The notes under the pieces: model-generated | The model's database searches: none | Seen by the model: only the letters and a program-made list of their open reading frames with translations | Told to the model about the DNA's origin: nothing | In this document: in pieces, positions 12,322 to 20,325 of the stretch | Layout of the letters: the number at the start of each line of letters is the position of its first letter | Position numbering within the stretch: position 1 is the first letter of the stretch | Source: a virus | DNA: 21,765 nucleotides | Virus record (IMG/VR): IMGVR_UViG_3300046009_003312 | Location: 1-21,765 of that record | Strand: one strand, 5' to 3' | Translations under genes and position numbers: made by a program

Positions 12322-13263
12322 TTATCCGTAAACTACGATATCTTCGATAACTCCGTATTGCGCTCCCGCTGCATATCGCATGATAACACGTACGTTATCA
12401 TCGCCCAAAGTAGCTGAAGTGTCAATTACTCTAACTTCTTGAGTGTCGCTCAAAAGTGAGCATCCAAAGTAAAGGTTAGAAGTAGTTGTAGCCATAGCGG
12501 TATTATTCGCAAGTCCGTTAGCCATAAAGATTGGAATACCATTAAAGCTAAGGTTTCCGTTAGTGTACCACATAGTCCCTTGAGCATTGATACCCGCGTT
12601 AGCAAGGGAACCTGAACCCGCAGTTCCAAAACCACCTAAAGCAGAAATATACGCTTTTACGAAGTTTTGAGAAAGGTAAATTTTCAAATCAGGCTTTCCG
12701 TACAAAGAAGCAGGAATAGCGTCTACAATAGCTTGTAATTCACCTACTACGTTCAAAGGAGTAATTGGAGAAGAAGGTACTAATTGACCCGCAGGCAATA
12801 AAGGGTCTACCAATGCGGTGGCGTACAACCCGTCAAATTGACCCGAAGTTGATGCAGAACCTTGCCAAATAGAAATTTCGTTAGCGGCTGCAACTTTTTC
12901 AGCAGCGTAAGCGATTAAATAATCAGCAAAAGATTTTGGTAAAGTGTCGAAAGAAGAGTAACCCATTTCGATAGATTGCCAAGTAGAATGGAACTCTTTT
13001 TTACAAAGTGTCATGTTTACTTGAAGGTCTTTAACTTCTAACACACGCTCGGTTAAGTTAACTGTTCCTGCGGTGTTATAGTCGCAAGTTGCATCCTGCA
13101 AAAAGTTAGTTGTCTCTAAACGTTGGATAACGCTTTTGAATTTTACGTTAGGCATAACGGTAACCCCTCCGCCTTCGATAGTTGGCGCGCTCAAAAGAGC
13201 CGCAGAAACGTACTTACCTGCCCACTGACCTGCGTACGTTGTTGTAATGTTTGGATTTGGCAT
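12322..13263 (-). CDS. Major capsid protein, 313 aa
   Basis: The size, the position directly after a scaffold-like gene and the sequence character indicate the HK97-fold major capsid protein. It shows a P-loop-like start (ITTTYAGQWAGKYVSAAL), a conserved VKFKSVIQRLETTNFLQD segment, a spine-helix region (FADYLIAYAAEKVAAANEISIW), an A-domain stretch with KIYLSQNFVKAYISAL, and a C-terminal beta segment (VRVIMRYAAGAQYGVIEDIVVYG). No separate delta domain is visible, consistent with a separate scaffold gene. It starts after an A-rich leader (TTAGAAAAAATG), the usual Bacteroidota start context, and ends just before a terminator-like hairpin. Confidence 0.82.
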   Translation of the reverse strand: MPNPNITTTYAGQWAGKYVSAALLSAPTIEGGGVTVMPNVKFKSVIQRLETTNFLQDATCDYNTAGTVNLTERVLEVKDLQVNMTLCKKEFHSTWQSIEMGYSSFDTLPKSFADYLIAYAAEKVAAANEISIWQGSASTSGQFDGLYATALVDPLLPAGQLVPSSPITPLNVVGELQAIVDAIPASLYGKPDLKIYLSQNFVKAYISALGGFGTAGSGSLANAGINAQGTMWYTNGNLSFNGIPIFMANGLANNTAMATTTSNLYFGCSLLSDTQEVRVIDTSATLGDDNVRVIMRYAAGAQYGVIEDIVVYG

Positions 13264-13280
13264 TTTTTCTAATTTTTAGA

Positions 13281-13880
13281 TTATTTATACATTTTATTCA
13301 AAACGGAATCCATAATTCCGCGTGGTGCTTTAGCGCCTATCTTAACGAAGTCCGCTTTAGCTTCATTTTCAGGGTTAAACGCGATAGGCTCGGGTGTTTC
13401 GCTAAGTTCGGTCGCTTCGGTTGCGGTCTCGTTAACTTTGGATAACTTTGCCAATTCTGCTTTTAACAATTCGTTTTCTTCTTTAAGTTTTTCCATTTCG
13501 CTAAAGAACGTTTCTTTAACTATAGATTCAATAGTTTTCTTTGGGGCAGATACGGGTGCGCTCATTTCTTCTTCGGGCATAGGCTCGGTTACTTCCTCTT
13601 TGGTTTCTTCTTCTACTTCCTCTACTTCTTCCTCTTTTTCTTTAACCTCGGAAATAATACCTTCTTCAACGATTACTAAAATACGTCCGTCTTCTAATTC
13701 GTATTCTCCAACGGGAACGGCTATCTTTTGTTCGTCTTCCGTTACGACAAAAACTTCTTTACCTGCTTCGAATGAATCCGCTTCGATTTTGGTTACTCCG
13801 TCGCCCATAAGCATTTGCTCTAACTTAATTTCTTTGCTAAGAAGGCTTTTAATGTGTTGTAAAAGTGTGCTATTTTTCAT
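13281..13880 (-). CDS. Capsid scaffolding-like protein, 199 aa
   Basis: This very acidic protein has a Glu/Val-rich middle (about residues 76-105, EEEVEEVEEETKEEV and further), then a coiled coil (about 112-146, ETFFSEMEKLKEENELLKAELAKLS) and a basic C-terminus (FVKIGAKAPRGIMDSVLNKMYK). A coiled coil with a basic C-terminal helix directly upstream of the capsid gene is the standard layout of phage scaffolds, in which the basic end binds the capsid shell. It would be removed by the XkdF-like protease. The N-terminal part (LLSKEIKLEQ..., VVTEDEQKIAVPVG) looks like a small folded domain and is unusual for a simple scaffold. Confidence 0.7.
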   Translation of the reverse strand: MKNSTLLQHIKSLLSKEIKLEQMLMGDGVTKIEADSFEAGKEVFVVTEDEQKIAVPVGEYELEDGRILVIVEEGIISEVKEKEEEVEEVEEETKEEVTEPMPEEEMSAPVSAPKKTIESIVKETFFSEMEKLKEENELLKAELAKLSKVNETATEATELSETPEPIAFNPENEAKADFVKIGAKAPRGIMDSVLNKMYK

Positions 13881-13907
13881 TTGTGTTTATTTATTTATTA
13901 AAATTTT

Positions 13908-14276
13908 CTAAATCGCAGCTATTTTAACCGCATTTGATTTACTATCTAATGAATCTTTTAATCCGAATTCAATTAATCCCTTAAGTTTGGTTATATCGTT
14001 AGGAAGTTGAACTCCTAATTCTTTAGACATTTTTTCTAATTGACTATATTTATCTAATGCTTTTTTATATTCATCTGCGGTTTTTTGAAATGAAGATTCC
14101 ATTTTACTTGCAAAAGACATTAATTGGTCTGTGTTTGCTTTGTAAGATTTGTTAGCAGCATTGTATAAATTTTGCACGTCCTCAACTAAAGCCAACTCGA
14201 CTTCGTGTTTACCTAACTCAACTTTGTTAGCTTGAATTTCGTCCGCTCGGTTAATTTTGTCTAAAATGTTTTTCAT
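13908..14276 (-). CDS. Coiled-coil protein in the head-assembly block, 122 aa
   Basis: The sequence is helical almost throughout, Lys/Ala/Leu-rich, with heptad-like spacing from about residue 10 to 90 (NKVELGKHEVELALVEDVQNLYNAA..., KALDKYSQLEKMSKEL). No enzymatic motif, membrane segment or metal site is seen. Its place between the SEC-C protein and the scaffold suggests a head-assembly or second scaffold-like function. It resembles small coiled-coil proteins at the same place in other Bacteroidota phages, which lack an assigned role. Confidence 0.65.
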   Translation of the reverse strand: MKNILDKINRADEIQANKVELGKHEVELALVEDVQNLYNAANKSYKANTDQLMSFASKMESSFQKTADEYKKALDKYSQLEKMSKELGVQLPNDITKLKGLIEFGLKDSLDSKSNAVKIAAI

Positions 14277-14313
14277 AACTTAATAACTTATTTGATTTTT
14301 GTTTGTTGCATTT

Positions 14314-14490
14314 TTATGGTAGTGGATTCCAATTTGGCGCGGGTGGTTGTGGTGGTGTAACATCCCCTCCTATACCTTGGTTTTGTAGTTCGCCTGTACA
14401 ACATTTACGCCTGTATTTTCCGTCTTTACATAGGCAGGCTCTTTTACCACTTGTACGGCTTGCCCTTGGTTTATTTCCGTTTTCATTCAT
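14314..14490 (-). CDS. SEC-C-type zinc-motif mini-protein, 58 aa
   Basis: The frame starts with an ATG overlapping the stop of the 44-aa gene (ATGA). Residues 19-31 read C-L-C-(8 residues)-C-C, matching the SEC-C metal-binding pattern CxCx(8)C(C/H) known from the SecA C-terminus. A basic N-terminus (NKPRASRTSGKRA) precedes it. A Gly segment (GIGGD) and a Pro/Asn/Trp tail (PPQPPAPNWNPLP) follow. No other domain is present. It is probably a zinc-binding virion or assembly factor and may bind nucleic acid or protein through its basic end. The Cys spacing and double coupling make it a real gene despite its size. Confidence 0.75.
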   Translation of the reverse strand: MNENGNKPRASRTSGKRACLCKDGKYRRKCCTGELQNQGIGGDVTPPQPPAPNWNPLP

Positions 14491-14621
14491 CCTTGACCTT
14501 TATTTAGTTTAACGTAATTCTTTGAACTCTTTAGTTTGCTCGTTTTACTTTTGGCGTGTACGTTAGGACGTTTAACCTTAGGTTTTGCAACGTGAACTTT
14601 AACGTTAGTTTGCTTTGCCAT
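14487..14621 (-). CDS. Very basic 44-aa protein
   Basis: This short ORF (MAKQTNVKVHVAKPKVKRP...) is about one-third Lys/Arg with almost no hydrophobic core, so it is probably disordered and may bind nucleic acid or an acidic partner such as the scaffold. It starts inside the end of the protease gene (17-bp overlap) and its TGA overlaps the ATG of the SEC-C gene. Similar Lys-rich mini-proteins (pattern HAKSKTSKLKSSKNY) occur in other Bacteroidota phages as I recall them, which supports it being a gene. Confidence 0.7.
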   Translation of the reverse strand: MAKQTNVKVHVAKPKVKRPNVHAKSKTSKLKSSKNYVKLNKGQG

Positions 14622-15498
14622 TTTTAATTTGTTCTAATTTACGTTGCGCCCATTCTATACCTTCATCGCCACCCCAAGCTAACCAAGCCAACCTACCGCA
14701 TCCATCCCCTAACTCGCGTTTAGAGTGTTGTCGGTGGCGCTCAAAACTTGCCATTCGTGAAATCGTTTCTTCCGAAATCGGTTCTCCGTTAGCTAATTGG
14801 TTTGCCCGTGCTTTTCCTGTAGCCTCTAAGCAATCACCCCAACCATTTTCTTCTGCGTATCTAATCGCTATTTTAGCGTTTTCTATTGCGCCTTTTGGAT
14901 AGTCCGTGTAAGATTCAAGTTCAACTCCTAACAACCTTTTGAGTTCGTTTATTACTTCGGTAGCTTCGGCTTCTTCTGCGCTCATTTCGAACTTATCCGC
15001 AAAGTAACCTTCGATAGAAAAGCCTTTTACTTTACCCTCTTTAACATCGTTCCAAATTTCCTCGTTATTTACTTTCATCGAAATCATCCAAGTTCCTTTA
15101 GGCAAGTCGAATCCGTATAGTTTGCTTTTGTCTTTTTCTTCGTCTTCGATTATCCAACTTTCTACAACGCTTAAACCTGTAACCTTTTTTTCGTGTTCGT
15201 AGGTTGCGTTATTTTGGTTTGAGTTGATTAAAAAAAGTTCGCTCGCTTTTCGAATCGTGTCCGCACTAAAGTAAATATAGTATTCTTCGTTCTTTGAATT
15301 TCTGCGGTAAATTTGTTTATTAGGTACTAAAGCCGCGCCCATTAGAATTCTCTTTTCGGAATCTACCTCCTTTAATTCGATTTCGTGTTTTTTTAAGGCT
15401 ACAAAGTTTTCCTCGATAGCGGGCGAATGTACAACGCTTACCGCGTCTATTCCGCTCTGCGGGTCTTCATCGTCTATAATGAGTTCAATAATTCTCAT
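14605..15498 (-). CDS. XkdF-like prohead protease with C-terminal extension, 297 aa
   Basis: The N-terminal part (about residues 1-170) resembles the XkdF-type putative serine protease of phage heads: IDAVSVVHSPAIEENFVAL near the start, a candidate catalytic His (H102 in YEHEKKV) and a candidate nucleophile Ser (S161 in VKGFSIEGYF). It probably processes the scaffold and capsid proteins. The C-terminal part (about 200-295) is a separate helical domain with YPKGAIENAKIAIRYAEENG, a region around C223, and GDGCGRLAWLAWGGDEGIEWA. I recall that tail as a small domain found in several Bacteroidota phage proteins, with no known function. It lies between the tape measure and the scaffold block. Confidence 0.78.
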   Translation of the reverse strand: MRIIELIIDDEDPQSGIDAVSVVHSPAIEENFVALKKHEIELKEVDSEKRILMGAALVPNKQIYRRNSKNEEYYIYFSADTIRKASELFLINSNQNNATYEHEKKVTGLSVVESWIIEDEEKDKSKLYGFDLPKGTWMISMKVNNEEIWNDVKEGKVKGFSIEGYFADKFEMSAEEAEATEVINELKRLLGVELESYTDYPKGAIENAKIAIRYAEENGWGDCLEATGKARANQLANGEPISEETISRMASFERHRQHSKRELGDGCGRLAWLAWGGDEGIEWAQRKLEQIKNGKAN

Positions 15499-15519
15499 AA
15501 CTTAATAATTTTAATTTGC

Positions 15520-17799
15520 TTAAAGTGTTGCGTTTTGTATTCTGTTTCTATCCAAACTCTGAGCGCTTGTTACTTCGCCACTAACTACGAATGCTTGCGT
15601 GGGTTGTTGTTGAAGTTGGGCTAATTGGTTTAGTCCGTTATTTCCTACAACATTAAAGTTAGGGGCTTGCATTCCACCGCCTGCGGAAAGAGAACCACCA
15701 CTAACACCGCCACCACCGCCACCACCACCCGAAGAACCTCCACCTTCGAATTTTTGAGCGCCAATTTTAGCGACATTAACTAAACCCGCTGCAACGGCTA
15801 ACCCTGCTGCTATTCCACCTCGAACGGGTGAACTTGGGTCGGGTAATGGCAAGAATTGCGAACCATAGGCTGCGGTTGCATTCATATAAGTGTCGATTAA
15901 GGCGCTTGCCATTTGAGCGGCTTTCTTTACCTTGAATGCTTTACGTGCGCTTTCTATTCCTTTTTTTCCGAATAAGTCGGTAAGGTCTTGAATAATGGTT
16001 AAGCCTTGTTTTGCAAAACCTACATTTCTTTCAAGTTCTGCGCGTTTACGCTCTTCGTTTTCTTTGTCGTACTTTTGATTAATAGCGGCTACCTCCCTTC
16101 CTCTCATTTCGGCTATCGTTTTTTCGGCATCCGCGTTACCTTTAGCCATACGCTCCATTTCGGCGTATTTTTCGGAAATCAAATAAAGTTCTTTGTCTTG
16201 AGCGGTTAAACTTGCTTGGTAGTTTTCTTCCTCCATTCGCTCGATTTCCATATCAAATGCTAACTTTCTTTGCTTTTCATCGTCTTGCATTTTCTTTTGA
16301 AAATCCTCCGTACGTTTTTTTACTTCGGCTTGGTACTTTTCGTCAATCGCTAATAAATCTTTGTTTAAAAGTTCCTTAGCGTTTTTTAAAATATCTTTTT
16401 CCTGTTGGGTTAATTTATTATAAGCGTTAATTTGTAATTCTTCCGTTAATTTATTGTAAGTTTCACGGCTTATTTTTCCTTCTTTGTATTGGTTATCTAA
16501 AGCGGTTTGTTCTTCCTTTGTACGTTCTTTTAAAAAGTTGTCGCGGTAGTCGTTAAATTGGTCTTCGCGTAATGCTTTTTCTTTTTCTATTCCGTCTTGC
16601 ATTAACGCCAACCTTTGGTTTTCTGCTTCTTCTTCTAATTTTGCAGCGTCTTCGTTTTGTTTTTGTAGGTTGGTTACGTAATCTTCGCGCTTTTTCTTAG
16701 CTGCTTCCCTCGCTTTTTCGGCGGCGGCTTGTGCTGCTTCTGCGGATTTCTTATTATTGTTTACTTCATTAATTAATAATTGGTTTTGTGCATCTTTGAT
16801 TCCCTCGGTTAATTCAATGCGTTGTTTTTTTATATCTTCATATCTTTTAATTGATTCACTATCAGTACCTACCAATTTTTTTAAAGTGTTTACTGTTTGC
16901 TCGGAAGCCCGTATTTCTAACTCAATTTCTTTAAGTTTTTCCTTTTGATATTTAATCGATTCTTCAATTTTGAGTTTAGTTAGTTTTTTAGTATCCTTAC
17001 CTTGCGCGTCCATTAAAGCAATTTCGCGCTCGTATTGTTTTTGGCTTGAGTTAAATTGCGCCTCCCTTGCGGCAGCTAATTCTTCACGTGCTTGTTTTTC
17101 TGCTTCTAAACGCTTCATTTCATTTTCGTGCGCTTCTTCGCCTGCAAAATCAGTAAAGCCTAAAAAGTCCCCAACCGCTTTTAAAGATTCAATAACGGGT
17201 TGTAGGGCATCTAACAATAAATCAAAGTTTGCGATTAGTAACCCAACCGCTACAATTATAGCACCTATTCCCGTACTAATTAAAGCAGCACGAAAAGCCT
17301 TTAACGCTCCACTTCCTGCGCCCACTACAAAATTATAGGCAGTTTGAACTCCCGTTAAAACTTTTTGCGCCAACGAAGTTTCTTTAATTCGACTATATAG
17401 GTTTTTCATCGAACGCCCCGCATCTTCTAACCCTTCTAAACCCTGCGCTAAAGCCATTGCGCTTTGAACTTTAAGCATAGTTTTTTGAACGTTTTCCGAT
17501 TCCACACCGACTAAACCTAACCCGCCTTCTATAGCGCTAAAACCACTTGCGACCGCGGACATTGCTTTACCCATAGCGATAAAAGTACCTTCGCCCTTGT
17601 ACGATTGTAGTAAATCGTTAGTATCTTCGATTTGGTCTTTTAATTCTGCGGCTCGTTTGGCTGCCTGTGCGGCTTCGGTAGACGTTTCCCCGTAAGCTGC
17701 CGCCATGTTTTGCAATTCTACAACCGCTTCTTTATATTGTTGTTTAAGCGTTTTAGTATTGTCTTTTATTTCGAGTTCAATCGTTCTTTTTTCTGCCAT
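15520..17799 (-). CDS. Tail tape measure protein, 759 aa
   Basis: This is a long helical protein that sets tail length and is expelled during DNA entry. It has an N-terminal helical region (1-160), one hydrophobic segment (about 171-191, AALISTGIGAIIVAVGLLIA) and a very long charged coiled coil (about 224-620). A further helical block (AARKAFKVKKAAQM-like region to the Ala-rich VRGGIAAGLAVAAGLVNVAK) and a Gly/Ser-rich tract then lead to a C-terminus ending QAFVVSGEVTSAQSLDRNRI, a tail end typical of Bacteroidota phage tape measures. No peptidase or lysozyme domain is seen. By the usual rule for tape measures, the length points to a siphovirus tail of moderate length. It overlaps the 58-aa gene in another frame. 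Confidence 0.85.
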   Translation of the reverse strand: MAEKRTIELEIKDNTKTLKQQYKEAVVELQNMAAAYGETSTEAAQAAKRAAELKDQIEDTNDLLQSYKGEGTFIAMGKAMSAVASGFSAIEGGLGLVGVESENVQKTMLKVQSAMALAQGLEGLEDAGRSMKNLYSRIKETSLAQKVLTGVQTAYNFVVGAGSGALKAFRAALISTGIGAIIVAVGLLIANFDLLLDALQPVIESLKAVGDFLGFTDFAGEEAHENEMKRLEAEKQAREELAAAREAQFNSSQKQYEREIALMDAQGKDTKKLTKLKIEESIKYQKEKLKEIELEIRASEQTVNTLKKLVGTDSESIKRYEDIKKQRIELTEGIKDAQNQLLINEVNNNKKSAEAAQAAAEKAREAAKKKREDYVTNLQKQNEDAAKLEEEAENQRLALMQDGIEKEKALREDQFNDYRDNFLKERTKEEQTALDNQYKEGKISRETYNKLTEELQINAYNKLTQQEKDILKNAKELLNKDLLAIDEKYQAEVKKRTEDFQKKMQDDEKQRKLAFDMEIERMEEENYQASLTAQDKELYLISEKYAEMERMAKGNADAEKTIAEMRGREVAAINQKYDKENEERKRAELERNVGFAKQGLTIIQDLTDLFGKKGIESARKAFKVKKAAQMASALIDTYMNATAAYGSQFLPLPDPSSPVRGGIAAGLAVAAGLVNVAKIGAQKFEGGGSSGGGGGGGGVSGGSLSAGGGMQAPNFNVVGNNGLNQLAQLQQQPTQAFVVSGEVTSAQSLDRNRIQNATL
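15705..15730 (-). repeat. GGT/GGC triplet tract in the tape measure gene
   Basis: A run of Gly codons encodes eight consecutive Gly residues within a larger Gly/Ser-rich hinge near the C-terminus of the tape measure protein. The triplet tract keeps the frame if it expands or contracts. Confidence 0.85.
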
Positions 17800-17953
17800 T
17801 TCTCTTTACTTTTATTTCGCGCATTCCTTGTTTCCAAAGCCCTTTAATGTCGTTATGTAGTTTATATTTCCCCTTTGCGATTTCGATAAATTCGTGTTTT
17901 CCTACGAACTCATCTACTTGTAATAATCCAATAATTTGTTTTATGTAACTCAT
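17777..17953 (-). CDS. Small conserved-looking tail gene, 58 aa
   Basis: The ATG overlaps the stop of the 791-aa tail protein (ATGA) and the frame ends 23 bp inside the tape measure gene, so it is tightly packed on both sides. The protein (MSYIKQIIGLLQVDEFVGKH...) is basic at the C-terminus (VKRNGRKKND) and probably a mix of helices and strands. The function is unknown. Genes just before a tape measure often encode tail assembly chaperones, but at 58 aa this one is short for that and no frameshift pair is visible. Confidence 0.7.
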   Translation of the reverse strand: MSYIKQIIGLLQVDEFVGKHEFIEIAKGKYKLHNDIKGLWKQGMREIKVKRNGRKKND

Positions 17954-20325
17954 CTTATAATTATAATTTGTCCGTTTCTAATTTCTCCGTTTGCGTATTC
18001 GTATTCAATGTCGATAAAAATAACATCGTTGCGCCCTTCTGTTTCTAAGGTGTATCCGTCTTCTGTTATTCTTGTATCGCTTTCCTCGGTTATCCGTGTC
18101 GCGGTATCTAAAGTCGGTAGGGTTATTTCTACACTTCTATCTTCCGTTATTTCGTCGGGTGTTATTACTACATCCGAATTTGTAGAAGTAAACCTAACCG
18201 AAGCCACAGAACCCGTTTTCGAAGTTACGTTAGGTAACGTAATAGGAACTACTACTACGTCTTTGTCGGGTGGTGGTTGCAAAATATAAACAGGGTTAAC
18301 GGGCATAAAATCGTTAAGTAATTCGAACTCCGTTACGCCTGTAACTAAATTCGTTTTCATTTGATTTATTAAATACCTTTTATCCCTAATTACTACCCTA
18401 TCGTTTAGTTGGATTCCTGTAAGTATTGAAACGGGTAAATTAGCTTTTACCGTTGTTAGCCTGTTTTTAGGGTTAAATAAGTTAGCTAAATACGGAAAAT
18501 AATACGTTGCGAAAATACTTTGTTGTATAGGAGTAAGCCAATAAGAAGAAGTTTCGGGCGCAAAGTTTAACGAGTATTTAATTCCGTTATTTGTTAAATC
18601 CTGCCCGAACATTGTATAATCTAAATTCGTAAAGTGGTTAGTTCCATCCGTATAATGTACGTGCGTTGCTAGCGTAACACCTCCGTATTTGTACAATAAT
18701 AAAGGCTTAGGAATATTAGGCGAAAACGAACTATCTAACGAGTAACCTACTTGCAAGTTCGTACCCGTAAATTTGTTAAATAGCATATTTTCAAACGGAA
18801 CTTCTAAAGTAAATTCGCCTCCATCGTATGGGTATTGGTATTCCGTGTTCCCCCATTCTTTTAAGCCAACTTCAAAATATTTTTTATTCATAAAATTTTC
18901 CGAAGGCTGAAACTTAAAACCTATTTTTTTGTAAAGTTTTACGCGGTCTATTCCTATTTCGTCTTTGTCCGTAAATTCAGTAATGTCTATTACCGCTCCT
19001 GCTCCGTACCAATCCGCTAAAGGAACTATATTAAATGTGTTTGGCTTAGTGCCGTAGCAAGTTAGGTTAAATTGTTTAAGAATGCCCGAAATAAAATCCT
19101 GCACCTTCATAGTAGGCGCTAAGGTTTGTAAATCGCTAAAAGTAGTTAGGTTGTTTACATTTGTATCTATGGTAACAAAATCAGTAAAAAAGTTAGCCCC
19201 TATAAAATAACTTACCGAGTAGGTAATATCCAAGGTAATAGATACCGCCGCGCTCGCTCTTAATTTAAATTCGTAAACATCATATAAACCTTGTACATTT
19301 GGAATGTTAGTAATGCTTGCGTTTAAGGTAAATCCTTGACCTTGCGTAGTTTGATAAAGTGAACCATTTACGTAAGTATCTAAGTAATATATTACCGAAG
19401 GGTTAGAGTTACTAGCTACCGAAAAAGTTATGCCCATAAAAGAAGCGCCGTTTTGGTAGTAAACGTTTAATACGTTTTGCGTAAAATCAAAAACGTAAGG
19501 AGGCGAACTTGGGTTAAGGTTGTACGTACTTCCTCCCTGCGCTATTACTGAATTAAAGGTAACGTTTTGCGCTTGCCCGATAAAGTCGAAATCGTTTTTA
19601 TTTTTGTACCATAGGTAAGCCTGCTTAAATCTATTGTCCGTTAAGAAACTTCCTGTAAACGTTACTCCGTATTGCGCTGCAATTAAATCGAAAATACTTT
19701 TAACTCTAACCGCAGGGAATAATTCGCGGTAATCTATGGCTCCTGCGTTGTTGCTTATGTTATTTGCCCCTGTATTCGAATACCAATTAGGAAAATTACC
19801 GCTTGGGTCTACCCCTTGGTATTGCCAAACTCGGTTTGAAGTTATTAGCGGGTAACATACGTCCCAATCAATAGTTGGGTTTGTTATGCGGTTGTATATT
19901 TCCGTGAACGAGTAATCGTGGTCAAGTGTGGAATGGTCTAAAACGCTTAGTAAGTCTTCGCCTACCAAATCTTTAAGCGTAGTAACTTCGCCGTAAAAAG
20001 TAATAGTATAGGAGTTAGGTTGTCCGTTTTTTAGTTGGCTCTTTTCCATTTGGATTTTTCCCCTTCTAAAAAAGGTCATATCTATTTCTATGTAACCTTC
20101 TAAACGTTCTTGGTAGTTAATAGAACTATTTAACGCGTTTTCATAGAAGTATTGCCAAATAGCGTTATTATTCGCGCTCGTAGGTATTGTAAAGGATTGC
20201 GAAAAATCGGTAAACGTTTTTGAAATGTCCTGTATGTTTTGAATAGTAGAAGTTACCTCTATACTTTCATCGTTGAATAAATCTAATTGCCTACCTTCTA
20301 CAAAAATTCTAACTTGCCTTTTCAT
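17950..20325 (-). CDS. Large tail/baseplate protein, 791 aa
   Basis: The N-terminus (QLDLFNDESIEVTSTIQNIQDISKT..., FTDFSQSFTIPTSANNN) is a signature of a large structural protein widespread in Bacteroidota phages and prophages. Long beta-rich stretches follow. The middle (about residues 395-455) includes LKQFNLTCYGTKPNTFNIVPLADW, reminiscent of baseplate-hub proteins. The last 110 residues contain Thr-rich beta repeats (ITPDEITEDRS..., DTATRITEESDTRITEDG). It is probably the tail tip or baseplate hub, by size, position before the tape measure and pairing with the 362-aa protein. It overlaps that gene by 1 bp (TAATG). Confidence 0.65.
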   Translation of the reverse strand: MKRQVRIFVEGRQLDLFNDESIEVTSTIQNIQDISKTFTDFSQSFTIPTSANNNAIWQYFYENALNSSINYQERLEGYIEIDMTFFRRGKIQMEKSQLKNGQPNSYTITFYGEVTTLKDLVGEDLLSVLDHSTLDHDYSFTEIYNRITNPTIDWDVCYPLITSNRVWQYQGVDPSGNFPNWYSNTGANNISNNAGAIDYRELFPAVRVKSIFDLIAAQYGVTFTGSFLTDNRFKQAYLWYKNKNDFDFIGQAQNVTFNSVIAQGGSTYNLNPSSPPYVFDFTQNVLNVYYQNGASFMGITFSVASNSNPSVIYYLDTYVNGSLYQTTQGQGFTLNASITNIPNVQGLYDVYEFKLRASAAVSITLDITYSVSYFIGANFFTDFVTIDTNVNNLTTFSDLQTLAPTMKVQDFISGILKQFNLTCYGTKPNTFNIVPLADWYGAGAVIDITEFTDKDEIGIDRVKLYKKIGFKFQPSENFMNKKYFEVGLKEWGNTEYQYPYDGGEFTLEVPFENMLFNKFTGTNLQVGYSLDSSFSPNIPKPLLLYKYGGVTLATHVHYTDGTNHFTNLDYTMFGQDLTNNGIKYSLNFAPETSSYWLTPIQQSIFATYYFPYLANLFNPKNRLTTVKANLPVSILTGIQLNDRVVIRDKRYLINQMKTNLVTGVTEFELLNDFMPVNPVYILQPPPDKDVVVVPITLPNVTSKTGSVASVRFTSTNSDVVITPDEITEDRSVEITLPTLDTATRITEESDTRITEDGYTLETEGRNDVIFIDIEYEYANGEIRNGQIIIIR

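Noticed and set aside
12450-12635. Second minus-strand frame inside the capsid gene
   Set aside because: It is an out-of-frame shadow with no family resemblance. The capsid frame is continuous.
13438-13911. 157-aa Ser-rich open frame on the plus strand
   Set aside because: It is the antisense of the acidic scaffold gene. The Ser/Thr runs are complements of Glu codons, and it has no promoter.
16970-17338. 122-aa open frame on the plus strand
   Set aside because: It lies fully antisense within the tape measure gene, with a composition that mirrors its coiled-coil codons.
17936-18289. 117-aa hydrophobic open frame on the plus strand
   Set aside because: It is antisense to the 3' end of the 791-aa tail gene, with no TAnnTTTG element ahead of it.
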